Shown in pieces: positions 1 to 10,811 of a stretch of 64,000 bases of DNA. The DNA lies in NCBI GenBank assembly GCA_013180625.2, contig SNVD02003473.1, forward strand, positions 62,001 to 126,000, written 5' to 3'. The notes beneath the pieces were generated by a model. The model was not told the origin of the DNA. It saw only the letters and a list, made by a program, of their open reading frames with translations, and did not search any database. The position numbers were made by a program, and so were the translations under genes. This DNA comes from Boswellia sacra (lineage: Eukaryota > Streptophyta > Magnoliopsida > Sapindales > Burseraceae). Positions within the stretch are counted from its first letter, which is position 1. Each line of letters starts with the position of its first letter.

Positions 1-1090
1 TCTGTTACCCCAATCTTTCCTTACTTTGTTGTTAAATAAAACAAGCTCTTTATTTAATCTCTATCCATTAAACAACTAGAACAAGCTCTCTGAGTTTAAT
101 TCAATGGATGCATTATGATAAGAAAGATAGGTTGATCTAAGCAATAAACACACAAGCTCGGATTATTTAACTTAGGTTATATTCTCCAATTGCAATCTCT
201 GATCACAATTTTGCTACTAATGATTAGAAATTCAGGACAATTACAGATCAAGATTTCTAATCTAGCAATAGACAACAACCAGATTATATTCAGTTGGCCA
301 CCCCAAATACAATCAGCAAGCAATCATAAGCATTAGATATGGGAAAATGCAAACAACTTCAATTAGAGAAATGGATAACAATTTCTTACACAATCAAATC
401 ACAAAAACCATATTAAGGGCTTTGAAATCACCCTCAACCAATTCAGATTCAGTTACACATGTTCAAAAACGTAGTCAATACAATACAATACAAAAACATT
501 CCAGAAAATGAAAGGGAAAGGAAGAAACTTAGCAAATCCTTTGCAAATCTCCTTAGATTTGTAGTTCTCCCTCTTTCCAAGCTTTCTTTCTCCTTCAAGA
601 ACTCCAAAAGATGAGAGAATTGCAGAGCTGCAGCCTCCAAGTCGTTTCCCCCTCTTTAAGTTATGAAAATAAAACCCTAAAATGTGTTTATATACTCTGC
701 TACAGTAACTTGCTACAGTGCCCCCGTATTTAATAACATGCTACAGTGATATGTGGAATTACAAATATACACGTCTCATACCATTTTTATCATAACTTTT
801 GGTATACTACATAAATTCGTGAACCGTAAATTTCTCCAAAAAATAGACTTCGAGAGCTTTTCAATGGTATATAGCATGTTATCCGGCTAATTGTACATCG
901 ATACAATCAACTCCGAGAAATTGGCTGATTAGCAGAGGTGAAAATGAAGGGTTTTACTCCATTTTTGTGCAAGTTGCTCCAAAACTCCTAAAAACATCAA
1001 AACCACATAAAAACATAAAAATACCAAGGAATATAGCAAAGAAACATGGACGAATTGATATGAAAATGATATATAAATAGACACTTATCA
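1..1090 (-). repeat. 3' LTR of element A (truncated by window edge)
   Basis: It aligns with 11163-14086 once the solo LTR at 11641-13469 is removed. It ends on the plus strand in TTATCA, the complement of the TGATAAG LTR start, directly beside the polypurine tract. About 327 bp of the LTR lie left of the window. A TATATAAA box on the minus strand sits at about 687-694. The short ORF at 449-640 is only LTR sequence and is repeated in the other LTR. Confidence 0.93.
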
Positions 1091-1105
1091 AATTCCCCCA
1101 CACTT
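1091..1105 (-). other. Polypurine tract of element A
   Basis: On the minus strand this reads AAGTGTGGGGGAATT and abuts the LTR start TGATAAG. Polypurine tracts prime plus-strand DNA synthesis. The adjoining text (ttgctagtcctcgagcaa on the plus strand) is the usual Athila wording here. Confidence 0.9.
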
Positions 1106-3047
1106 GACTTTGCTAGTCCTCGAGCAACTACGACAATATGAAATAAAACTAAACCGAAACAGAATCAACAAAAAATTAAAACACACAAATGCTTCTTCTT
1201 GCAAATTGGCCTCAAAGATTGTACTTAATTATAACCCAAGGAAAACTTCAAAATAATGCACTTGATCAACAATTTTATCCGAAAGATTAGTTTCGCTTCA
1301 CTTCAATTCCTCAAGTGTGTTTGTGTAGAGCCATTCTCACCTAATCACTTGTAACCCGGATGAGTTTATGCATAAAAATGAATCATATTTAATATTGAAG
1401 ATGTGTGTATAAATGAACTCCATAGGATTGCTTTTCAAGTCACTCTCCACTAATGTAGACATGCACAACACCAAGGATCTAGTAGGACTTTATTAATCTT
1501 GTAACGTTTGGCTTGGGTGAAGGTATGATAAAGGATAATAATTTGGCTCAAATCACCCGCAAACATATAAATCATTCAAGACTATGTAGAGCTCAATCCT
1601 ATAACACAACTTCATTTCAATTCACCAGGTTACTCCCCCAAACTTATTTAGAACACTCAATCTTTTTTTTTTTTGTAGAAAACAAAAGAAAACTACATTC
1701 CCCACTTTGTTGTTTCATTCTTTTTAAAAACACTTAAGGGTATAGATCTCTTATTCTTCTTCTTTTGTTCTCTTTTTGTTTTCTTTTTTTTCTTTCTTTT
1801 TTTTTATTACACTTCCCCTCCCCCACACTTAAACAACACATTGTCCTCAATGTGTAAGTACGTGGACGATAAGAACAGATTGACCTTTTTTTCTTTTTCT
1901 TTTTTTTTTACAAACACAATAGAACTCACTTGCATTGCTCATGACATATCCCAACCTCCTTTAACTTCCCAAAACCCGAACATAGCTCAAAATTTAATTG
2001 TGAATGATCTACATGCTCATAAGTAAGGGATAAACTGTTTGAAACAAATTCATTTGAGGTTAGGAAATCTTTTAGTGAGTTAACAAAGAAAAAGGCTTAC
2101 AAAGGCTCAAAGGGGTAACTAAGGATCAATTTCAGTCAAGGTTGGCTATTAAGGCTCAAACGGTCCAAAGATGGCCTAAATCATTTCCCCAATGTTGCAC
2201 AGTCTAGGATTTCGCCTCGAGTGACCATCAACAAGTTCTAGAATTCATTAAAATCTGAAGAAACATTTAAATTACATAAACTTTCTCTAAGTGAACAAAT
2301 AACTCAGTGATAATAGCTCAGTGCTCAATGTTGCGCAAGGAATCAAAAGCAAAGCGAAAACCAATAACATTTCAAGCACACAGATCCATGCATCATTTAT
2401 CATTTTCCAAGAGTTATTCTTAATTCAATCATTATCTTATCATCGACCCACAAAATGCAAGAAAAGAGGTACGTGGCGTTGTTACACATGAGTCAAGATT
2501 GTATATTTCAACAATCCTTAGGACCAGTAGCCCGCAGACTTAAGGTTTCCAGCCTATATACCTTTATTATGAAGAACAAAACAAGAAACAAGACACTTCA
2601 AACAACATGAATAAACAAACTACAGATTTATTTAGAGAGAATGCATTTCAAGAGTTAAGGAAACCCCATATTCTGCCATTCTCAGGTTTTTCCACAATGT
2701 TTTTTTTTCGAATCGAAACTGGTAAAAACAAAAACACACAACTCCAAATTACATAAAACTAAAATTACTCAGAAAATAATAAAGTCCAACAAATCAGCAA
2801 ACACAAACAAGTCAGTTAGAATGGGTCTAAGAAGTTTAGAAGTTAGCCTCCTTATTCAACCATTATGGATTAAAGAAATCCAGAATGTGTTTCAAGAGAA
2901 CTTGAACTTTTTAAGCCACCACTCTAAAAGCCAAGATTAGAAAATATTACCTGGGGTGAAAGAAACAACCTGAAAAAAAAAAACTCAACTCAAATAAACA
3001 CAATAAAGAGAAAGCAAACGAAAATGAAGTAAACCAGCAGATAGAGA
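1106..3047 (-). other. Untranslated 3' region of element A, with an inner polypurine motif at 1814-1854
   Basis: No coding frame is supportable. At 1814-1854 the minus strand holds CATTGAGGACAATGT followed by a G-rich run. This motif sits between the last gene and the 3' LTR in Athila elements. A diverged copy is at 50585-50630 in element B, also downstream of LOG. The rest is T-rich runs and AT-rich sequence. Confidence 0.7.
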
Positions 3048-3697
3048 TTACAGATGGAGCGTTAAATCCAGTTTACGCCTCTTATTGCCTTCTCCAAACC
3101 AATCTATCCGAGCTATTGTTGGATCAGGCGAATAGACGAATGCTTGTAATTTGTCGATTAACTCTCCTACAGTTGAAGCTGTAACCAGGATTTGCCTCGC
3201 CGACTATGAGATGAAGTTTTTTTCTACTGCTTGATCAAGAAAAGACAACAAACCATCAAAAAAATTATTGACATTTACAAACCAATGGGTTTCCGATGGA
3301 TGTTTAGCTGTGCCCAAGAGGTGATTTTAAATATCTCCTCTAATGTACCAAAACCACCGGGCAAAGCTATAAATGCATCAGATTTAATGACCATATGTGC
3401 AATACGCTCATGCATGCTAGAGACCTGTAACTCTTCCCGCATGGTGTTGCCTACGATATCTCGTACAGCTAATGGTTTAGGGATAATGCTGAGAACTTTG
3501 CTCCCTCCCAGGGATGCAGCTGTCGACACACACCCCATTAACCCAATACTACCCCCTCCATAAATCAAATGAATACCCCTCGCAGCTAATGTCCTACCAA
3601 GATCAAGAGCTGCTGTTGGAACCTCTCCATCTTTACCAAATTGCGATCCACAAAATACGCATATATTTTGGAATCGCCGAATTAGTGCTTTCTCCAT
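3048..3697 (-). pseudogene. LOG-type cytokinin riboside 5'-monophosphate phosphoribohydrolase homologue carried by element A (broken)
   Basis: LOG enzymes release active cytokinin bases from their nucleotides in one step. The first 140 codons are open from the ATG at 3697. They show ICVFCGSQ at residues 12-19, the nucleotide-binding YGGGSIGLMG (46-55), Arg98 and the signature PGGFGTLEE (113-121) with Glu121 present. After KPIGL a one-base deletion (about 3275) shifts the frame. The remainder, with a TAG inside the FIS-SAR motif, continues in the next frame to the stop at 3048-3050. The tail holds a KLDLTLHL-like end, as I recall for the LOGL10-like branch of plant LOGs. The original length would be 216 residues, normal for the family. 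It has no introns, unlike plant LOG genes, which points to capture through an RNA copy. A second copy lies at 49820-50470. Family assignment is firm; the exact donor gene is inference. Confidence 0.9.
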
Positions 3698-3802
3698 TGC
3701 TAAAAGTGCTCTAAACTTGTGTAAGACAATGATGTACGTTAGGTATTATGCGATTCAAGTGCAATACAGGTTATGAAATGACATTTCAAATATGCAGCAT
3801 GG

Positions 3803-4085
3803 ATATATAACTCTTAAATTTGACACATGCGGACATAATTTCGGTGGGAGTTGCTCGATGCAGATTTATCGCCCCAAGATTTGAAAAAAATGAGATATGC
3901 TTTCGCGGGGTTTGACAAAACCTACACACTTGTCTCCCACGTGAAGCATGAAAAATGGAAATACACTTTCGGTGGGGTTTGACAAAACTGCCACACTTGT
4001 CTCCCACGTGAAGCATGAAAAGTAGAGATATACTTTCGGCGGGGGTTGACAAAACCTCCACACTTGTCTCCCACGTGTACTTATG
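3803..4085 (-). promoter_or_regulatory. Candidate internal promoter of LOG: three 67-bp repeats with G-boxes, then a TATA-like motif
   Basis: A 67-bp unit occurs nearly three times between about 3893 and 4085. Each unit carries the palindrome CACGTG (3938-3943, 4005-4010, 4072-4077), the core bound by plant bZIP and bHLH factors. Nearer LOG on the minus strand, ATATAT at about 3803-3810 lies some 105-115 bp before the LOG ATG. Repeats, boxes and spacing are seen directly. Promoter activity is inference. The equivalent spacer of element B has no G-box. Confidence 0.5.
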
Positions 4086-4099
4086 CCATAGGGTATTCA

Positions 4100-4302
4100 T
4101 ATGGTTTGTCAAAAAGAAAACTTGAAATTAAAACAAACAAAATCAACAAACAACAACAACACAAAAACAACATTGATAATCAGATCAAACGAAACAAGAA
4201 AAAAAATTCTACAACAACACCACACATTCAAATAGACAAGTAGTTGTGATTGTGGCTCACATCTTCCTCTGGTTTTACGTCCAGTAACGGCTGAAACGCA
4301 TT
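4100..4302 (-). other. Spacer between ORF X and the G-box repeats, partly conserved in element B
   Basis: The first ~70 bases after the ORF X stop (minus strand, 4302 to about 4230) match 49490-49560 of element B, including ACGTAAAACCAGA and GATGTGAGCCACA. No open frame is shared, so this conserved piece is non-coding or a former coding tail. Confidence 0.5.
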
Positions 4303-4857
4303 CTATGAGTCGGGTATTTGCTTCCCATCCATTTTTCTTATAAACTGGCAAACAGGGTCGTTTTTAGTCAGATTCCCTAGACTATGATGCTGCAATTCAT
4401 CACGAAATTGTGTCCATAGATTTAGCAATTCACGCTGAACAAGTCCACAAGAATGTGACTCAAGATTTAATAAAACATTATCCAGCGACTCATTACACAG
4501 GCCATTCTTAATAAATGACAATTTATCCTCTCTATTTCTGGACACAAAACCTAATGAACGACAAGTCTGGTTACAATTCCATCTAGCATATTTATAACAG
4601 ACTTGTAACCTTTTTGCTCTTCGCCTCTTGGCGTAGTAGCTCTTTCCTAGACCAGGCATATATTTTGCGAGATTAATGTCAGGTTCACCGGACAATCTCA
4701 CCTTGGCTTCGATAAGCCATCGGATATCCGCAGGCACATTTAAGAGCATCAATGCCCAAAGTCTAGTCATCCGTACTTTATAAATTTTAAACACAGCATT
4801 TTGAGGAAGTGAAGGGAAATATTTACGAAGATTCAATAGAAAGATATCAGCATCCAT
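4303..4857 (-). CDS. ORF X: basic, cysteine-bearing accessory protein with carlavirus CRP-like motif
   Basis: Open for 184 codons from the ATG at 4857. A longer open frame reaches 5022, but homology with element B starts at this methionine. The protein has a basic block K77-R83 (KRRRAKR), then Cys87, Cys95 and Cys99. Element B has an extra Cys at position 90, giving CX2CX4CX3C there; element A has Tyr90. A Tyr-Ala pair, a run of Arg/Lys, then clustered Cys recalls the cysteine-rich nucleic-acid-binding proteins of carlaviruses and relatives, several of which suppress RNA silencing. The roughly 80-residue C-terminal part (CQFIRKMDGK near the end) has no counterpart I know. Conserved between two retroelement families, so it was probably a real gene. 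Similarity is at motif level only; a basic zinc-binding protein of other origin is possible. Confidence 0.65.
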   Translation of the reverse strand: MDADIFLLNLRKYFPSLPQNAVFKIYKVRMTRLWALMLLNVPADIRWLIEAKVRLSGEPDINLAKYMPGLGKSYYAKRRRAKRLQVCYKYARWNCNQTCRSLGFVSRNREDKLSFIKNGLCNESLDNVLLNLESHSCGLVQRELLNLWTQFRDELQHHSLGNLTKNDPVCQFIRKMDGKQIPDS

Positions 4858-5248
4858 TGAAGAGGAGAGGAGGAGAGATATTACCGATAATGCGATTGAG
4901 TTTGTTCTTCTCTCAGATATGCACGTTTCAAACCTTCGGACAATGGCTTCAACTCCCGTTTGAATGTTTCCTCGAGCTGTTGCACAACTGAACTCGAAGC
5001 ACGGAATAATCAAATTAAACACAAGAAAAGAAAAGAAAAGAAAAAAAATAGAGACACATAAAAGAAATAAAAAAACAAGAGCAAACGAAAGTAAAAAACA
5101 AGCAACAAAGCAAATGAGACAGATGGCAAAGAGAGATAAAACCTGATCAATTATAATAGCCCATGAGAGGAATCTCCTCGAAACACAAAAAGTGATCGTT
5201 ACTACCTTCTTTTCTTTGTCTCTTTTTTATTTATGTTTCAAAAACATT

Positions 5249-5282
5249 AGGTTGCCTCCCAATAAGCGCTTGGTTTAACGTC
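5249..5282 (-). other. Post-pol Athila signature
   Basis: The minus strand reads acgttaaaccaagcgctt then attgggaggcaacct just after the pol end. This block follows pol in Athila elements across plants and supports the lineage assignment. It also marks where the accessory genes begin. Confidence 0.75.
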
Positions 5283-5311
5283 CTCAGCCTGACGTTACTT
5301 GTCATCACCCA

Positions 5312-6462
5312 TCAAGATAAGCTGGCTCGTAGAGAGGTACCTCCTCGATGTCTTGCATCACTGAATTCTCATAGTATGGCTTCAACCTGTGCCCATTCAC
5401 CTTGAATACTTTGTCCGTTTTTTAGCTCTTGATTTCCACTACACCATGAGGAAAAACATTAGTAATAACAAAAGGTCCAACCCATCGAGATCGTAATTTA
5501 CCTGGAAATAACTTGAGGCGAGAATGAAATAAAAGAACTTTCTGGCCCACTTCAAAATTCTTCCTGGAGATCATTTTATCATGAAATGCCTTAGTTCTCT
5601 CCTTGTAAATTCTGGAATTCTCATAGGCATCATTTCTAAGTTTTTCCAATTCTTGCAGTTGAAGCTTCCTTTGTTCTCCAGCAGCATCCATCTCCATGTT
5701 ACAAAGCTTAACTGCCCACCATGCTTTGTGTTCGAGCTCTACCGGAAGGTGACATGGCTTACCATAGACTAACCTATATGGAGACATACCAATAGGTGTC
5801 TTATAAGCAGTTCGGTATGCCCAAAGTGCATCATTCAATCGTAGGCTCCAATCTTTTTGGTTCGAATTCACTGTCTTCTCGAGAATGGACTTGACTTCTC
5901 GATTTGAAACTTCAACTTGACCACTAGTTTGTGGATGATATGCCGTAGACACCTTGTGAGTGATGTTGTATTTCTTGAGCAAGGCTTCAAATGATCGGTT
6001 GCAGAAGTGTGTCCTTCTATCGCTTATCATGGCTCTTGGTGTTCCAAATCTCGCAAAAATGTTAGATTTCACAAAATCTACAACAACTTTAGAATAATTA
6101 GTTCTCGTAGCTTTTGCTTCCACCCATTTAGAAACATAATCCACAGCAAGTATAATGTAAACATTACCAAAAGATGAAGGAAAAGGACCCATGAAATCAT
6201 TACCCCACACATCAAAAATCTCGACAATAAGTATAGGGGTTTGTGGCATTTGATTTTTGGCACTTAAATTACCTGTCCTTTGACAACGGTCACAAGCTTT
6301 GCAGAAGAGATATGCATCTTTTAACAATGGTGGCCAGTAGAATCCACAATCAAGAACTTTGAGGGCTGTTCTTTTTGGTCCGAAGTGACCTCCACATGCA
6401 TAAGAATGACAGAAGGTTAAAATTGAATTAAATTCAGATTCAGAAACGCACCTTCTTATCAC
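5312..6462 (-). pseudogene. Integrase domain of element A pol
   Basis: The integrase inserts element cDNA into the genome. In the 346-codon open stretch from 6462 the zinc-binding HHCC residues are visible (His19, His26, Cys57, Cys60) and the DDE catalytic triad is intact: Asp89 in [10 protein letters not shown], Asp148 in ISDRRTHF, Glu184 in [10 protein letters not shown]. The phrase [18 protein letters not shown] is characteristic of Athila. A TAA at 5422-5424 interrupts the C-terminus; homology continues in the same frame (NGHRLKPYY) to about 5312. The start is not a true initiation codon because pol is a polyprotein. Confidence 0.92.
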
Positions 6463-6507
6463 TTGGTCAGAACAATGCTTCCATAAGTGCGGATCATCCC
6501 ATATGTA

Positions 6508-7173
6508 CTACTTGGCAATGTTCTTGATCTTGTCTCTTTGAGCTCGAGTCAAGTCATGTGGTAGCTTCTTGGTAACTAAGTAGTTGACAATATTTGCATA
6601 CCAAGGGGCTACTATATTTAGAGACAACAATTGGTCATCCGGAAAACTTTCTTGTAATGGCAGTGCATTCTTATCATGGACAATACGACTAAGATGGTCT
6701 GTAACTAAGTTTTCACTTCCCTTCTTATCTTTGATCTCCAAGTCAAACTCCTGTAAAAAGAGTATCCACCTGATAAGCCTTGGTTTAGCATCTTTCTTTG
6801 TGAGCAAGTACCTCAAAGCTGCATGATCAGAATAAATGTTTACTTTAGTACCAATCAAATAAGATCGAAACTTTTCTAAAGCAAAAATAACCGCTAGCAG
6901 CTCTTTCTCAGTGGTAGAATAATTAAGTCGAGCATTATTTAAAGTCCGAGATGCGTAGTAAATGGCATGTGGAATTTTGCCAATTCGTTGACCCAAAACA
7001 GCACCCACAGCATAGTCACTCGCATCGCACATGATCTCGAATGGATAATCCCAATTTGGAGATTGGATTATTGGAGCCGAAGTCAAGAGTTCCTTCAGTT
7101 TCTCAAATGCCTCTTTGCATTTCTCATCAAATTCAAAGGCCACGTCATTCTGTAATAATCTGCATAGGGGCAA
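6508..7173 (-). pseudogene. RNase H domain of element A pol
   Basis: This removes the RNA strand of RNA-DNA hybrids during reverse transcription. The open stretch shows [17 protein letters not shown] (first catalytic Asp), [14 protein letters not shown] (catalytic Glu) and [13 protein letters not shown] (Asp), followed by the [15 protein letters not shown] and DHLSRI motifs of gypsy elements. A stop between 6463 and 6508 separates it from integrase, so the polyprotein is broken here. Confidence 0.9.
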
Positions 7174-8124
7174 TGCTATCTTCGAGAAATCTTGATGAAT
7201 CTACGATAAAAACCTGCATGACCAAGAAACGAACGAATATCCCGCACACTTGTAGGAGGTGGTAAGGAACATATAAGATCTATCTTGGATTTATCAACCT
7301 CTATACCCTTAGCAGAAATAACATGTCCCAAAACTATACCCTAATCTACCATAAAATGACATTTCTCCCAATTCAGAACAAGGTTAGTTTCTATACATCT
7401 TTGAAGTATAAGGGTACGGTTGTCAAGGCATTTATCAAAAGAATCTCCAAAAACACTAAAGTCATCCATAAATACTTCAATAATGTTCTCAACATAATCA
7501 GAGAAAATACTTACCATACACCTTTGGAAAGTGGCAGGGGCATTGGAAAGACCGAACGGCATGCGTCGATACGCAAATGTACCAAATGGGCATGTAAATG
7601 TAGTTTTCTCTTGATCTTCGGGGCAATGACAATCTGATTATATCCTGAATAGCCATCAAGAAAACAATAATGAGAATGACCTGCTAATCTCTCCAGCATT
7701 TGATCAATGAATGGCAAAGAAAGTGATCCTTGCGAGTTGCAGAATTGAGCTTTCGATAATCAATACAAACTCGCCACCCGGTTTGGATACGAGTGGGAAC
7801 TAGCTCATTATTGTCATTCTTAAACACCGTAACACCAGATTTCTTCGGAACAACTTGGACTGGACTCACCCACTTGCTGTCCGAAATTGGATAAATCACA
7901 ACCACATCTAACAATTTCAGGATTTCTTTCTTGACAACTTCCATCATTGGAGGATTCAACCTCCGCTGTGCTTCTCGAGTGGGCGTGGATCCTTTTTCTA
8001 ATAAGATACGGTGCATGCATATGGTTGGACTAATACCTTTGATGTCAGCGATTGTCCACCCAATGGCTGTTTTGTGCTCTCGAAGCACTCGGATGAGTTT
8101 CTCTTCTTGTAATGGTGTAAGGCC
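7174..8124 (-). pseudogene. Reverse transcriptase domain of element A pol (frameshifted)
   Basis: Successive frames carry the ordered RT motifs: KWVSPVQVVPKK and WRVCIDYRKLN (about 7700-7870), FLDGYSGYNQI (about 7640), MPFGLSNAPATFQ (7562) and the polymerase box VFMDDFSVFG (about 7470). At least two frameshifts, near 7717 and 7580, and a stop at 7339-7341 break the reading frame. The polymerase Asp pair is present. Gypsy type, Athila-like. Confidence 0.9.
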
Positions 8125-8409
8125 CTATGCTATTATGACTGGCAAAGTATCTTTCTCACCCAAGAATACATGCTTCAAATGATCTGGAAGAGGCTTTAGC
8201 TCCAAGGCAGGTGCTTTCATCACAGAAGGAAGAAGTTTCTCATTAGATAAAGGCAATTCAATGTACGAAACATCATACCTGTTTGTGGTGATAGCTATAG
8301 TCTCATCCAAGCTTGCCACAGCTTCCTCCACTTCTTTAGACACTTGTATCAGCCTTCTTGGTTCTCTGGAATTTTCTGTCCCTATGTGCTCACTAATGGC
8401 TACTTCCAA
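8125..8409 (-). pseudogene. Protease-RT linker of element A pol
   Basis: A 94-codon open stretch reads into the RT domain through LPDHLKHVFLGEKDTLPVIIA, the segment that precedes RT in Athila-type pol. Stops separate it from the protease (about 8434) and from RT (about 8122). No catalytic motif is expected here. Confidence 0.7.
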
Positions 8410-8436
8410 GCCATCCTTACGAGTTAACTCAAAAAG

Positions 8437-8905
8437 TTATTGTGCCAAAGAATCAACAACATCAACTGCAAAAATAGAATGCAAGTCACTAGGGTACCTC
8501 ATTGCCTCAAAAATATTGAAACGAATCACCTCGCCATCAAACTCCATGGTGAGAGTGCCATCATGAACATCAATCTTCGTTCGGGCAGTTTTCAAGAATG
8601 GCCTCCCCAAAAGAATCGGTGTTGGATTGGGAGATGTCTCATCCTCCATTTCCAGAACATAGAAGTCTGCTGGAAATACCAATTGATTCACCTGCACAAG
8701 CACATCTTCCACAACTCCCTTGGGATATGCATTAGAACGATCAGCAAGTTGAATTACAATACCAGTTTCCGCAAGGGGTCCAAGATTCAAAGAAGCATAA
8801 ATAGAATATGGCATGACATTAATAGATGCTCCTAAATCTAACATAGCTCTTTCAAACTTGGTATTACCAATGGTGCATGGAATGGTGAACGTACCTGGAT
8901 CTTTG
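8437..8905 (-). pseudogene. Aspartic protease domain of element A
   Basis: The retropepsin motif LDLGASINVMP is at the start of the open stretch (about 8815-8844), with LLGRPFLKTARTKIDV downstream near 8590, as in Athila proteases. The preceding part (DPGTFTIPCTIG, up to about 8905) is in the same frame. The protease cuts the Gag-Pol precursor. Stops on both sides mean the region cannot now be read through. Confidence 0.87.
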
Positions 8906-9059
8906 CATTTCGAAGGAATTTTTCTTTACAATACAGCTGAAACATTTTTCCCTACACTTTCTTTCTCATTCTTTTTTAACTTTCTCTTGCTGGTGCATAA
9001 CTCCTTGAGACATTTTGCATAACGAGGTACTTGCTCGATAGCATCCAGAAGTGGTATAT

Positions 9060-10729
9060 TTACCTCGATCTTGCAAAAATTTTCCAAGATTTTCTGTTCT
9101 TGTTCCTCTTTCTTCGATTTTGCAAATCTGCTAGGAAAAGGTGGAGAGTAACATATGAAGGAATATGGGTTTTAGGATTTACCTTAGAAGATGATGTTTT
9201 ATTCATGGTGGGAGTGGTATCATCCCCTTCATCAGCTTGTGATTGCTTTGGTGGAATGTCTAATTGCTTTCCACTTCTCAAAGTTACAGCACTAGCATTT
9301 TCTCTTGGATTGATCACTGGTTGAGAAGGTAATTTTCTGGAGCTTTGACTCTCAAATTTGCTCATGTTAGTGGCCAATTGTCCCATTTGATTTTCCAGGT
9401 TTTGGATACTTGCCCTAGTTTTCTGCTGAAATTGCATTGTGTTAGTGGCAAGTGCTTTAAAAATATCTTGGAGAGACATACCTGAATTTTGTGGAGCTGG
9501 TTGTGGTGCTGGTTCTGGTATTGGTGGTGGTTGTGCTTGAAATGGTTGCTACACCCTTGGTTGATTGAAACCTGGTGGTCGATTTGGTATGGCATTTGAG
9601 GCGATTGGTTGACGATTCCCATATCTTAAATTAGGGTGATCTCTCCATCCAACATTGTAAGTATTGGAGAAAGGGTCATACCTTTGCCTTGGTTGTCCTG
9701 GAAATCCACCCATGGCATTGGCTTGTTCTGTATCTCCTTCTTGCAAAGTTGGACACATGTCGGTTGGATGGTCCATGGTAGAACATACTCCACATGCATA
9801 AGATTGCTGCATATGTCCTACAGCCATTTTTTTTACAAGAGTGGTAAGTTCAGAAAGTTGATGTTCAATGTTTGAAGTACTTACCTCATTTACTCTTTTT
9901 GGTAGTTGTGACTCAAATTGACTGCTGAATTGTTGGGAGTTCGCTGCCATGTCACTAATCAAACGTCTTGCAAAGTTCGGTGTTTTATTAACAAGTGCTC
10001 CACCACTAGCAGCATCAATGATACTCCTTTCCATTGGTAAGAGACCCTCATAGAAATATTGAATTAGGAGTCCATCACTAATTTGGTGGTTTGGACAGCT
10101 AGCACATAACCTTTTAAATCTCTCCCAATATTCATGAAGTGATTCTCCATTGTGTTGTCGAATGCCACTAATATCTTTTCTAATATTTGTAACTTTCGAG
10201 GCTGGAAAGTATTTCTCCAAAAAGAGTTTACTCATCTCATTCCAAGTGGTAATAGTACCTGGTGGTAGATAGTATAGCCAATCTTTTGCCGAATCTGCTA
10301 ATGAGAATGGGAAAGCTCTCAATTTAATTTGCTCTTCAGAAACGCCGGTTTGCTTCAGACGGATACTTGAGCATACCACATGAAATTCTTTGAGGTGTTT
10401 GTTCGGATCCTCTCCTGCAAAACCATGAAATGTAGGCAAGAGATGAATCAGTCCAGATTTAAGTTCAAAATCTATCTCAAAATTGGTGCTTATGCATAGC
10501 GGTTGTTGATCAATAATTGGAGCCGCTAACCCCTTAAGAGTCTGATCGTTTTCCATCGCCATTGCTTCCATTCAGATTTGATTGAACTGTAAGAAGATGG
10601 GAGGGAAGTATGTCGTGCAAGGTCAAATTCTGGAGGTGGAGTTGAAATTGACCGATTTAGCCTTAAATTCGAGGATTGGAGAAACTCCTTAATTCTCTTA
10701 AGTCGTTGATCCGCTTCTCCCTCGGACAT
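9060..10729 (-). pseudogene. gag of element A
   Basis: This is the capsid-like protein that packages element RNA. The N-terminal part starts at the ATG at 10729, then a shift near 10560 moves to the frame running 10571-9549. That frame holds the capsid domain (LPTFHGFAGEDPNKHLKEF, KDWLYYLPPG, FLEKYFP, YEGLLP) and a CCHC zinc knuckle, CGVCSTMDHPTDMC, of CX2CX4HX4C spacing. A TAG at 9549-9551 interrupts, after which the Athila gag tail (PRENASAVTLRSGK) continues to about 9060 and shifts again toward the protease. Most of the protein is still legible. Confidence 0.9.
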
Positions 10730-10811
10730 AAAAGCCTAAACACAAACAATCAGGAAATAACAATCAAGAATCAGTAGTAAAAACAGAATAACAAATTGAT
10801 TAGAAAATCAA

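Noticed and set aside
449..640. Short minus ORF in the left LTR (and its twin at 13433-13636)
   Set aside because: Part of the LTR transcript region; occurs because both LTRs share it, with differing ends.
3048..3697. LOG homologue as a normal host gene
   Set aside because: Intronless, broken, located between pol and the LTR of element A in the same orientation, and repeated in element B at the same position.
3893..4085. 67-bp repeats considered as a CRISPR array
   Set aside because: Direct near-identical units without unique spacers, in a plant retroelement; a tandem duplication.
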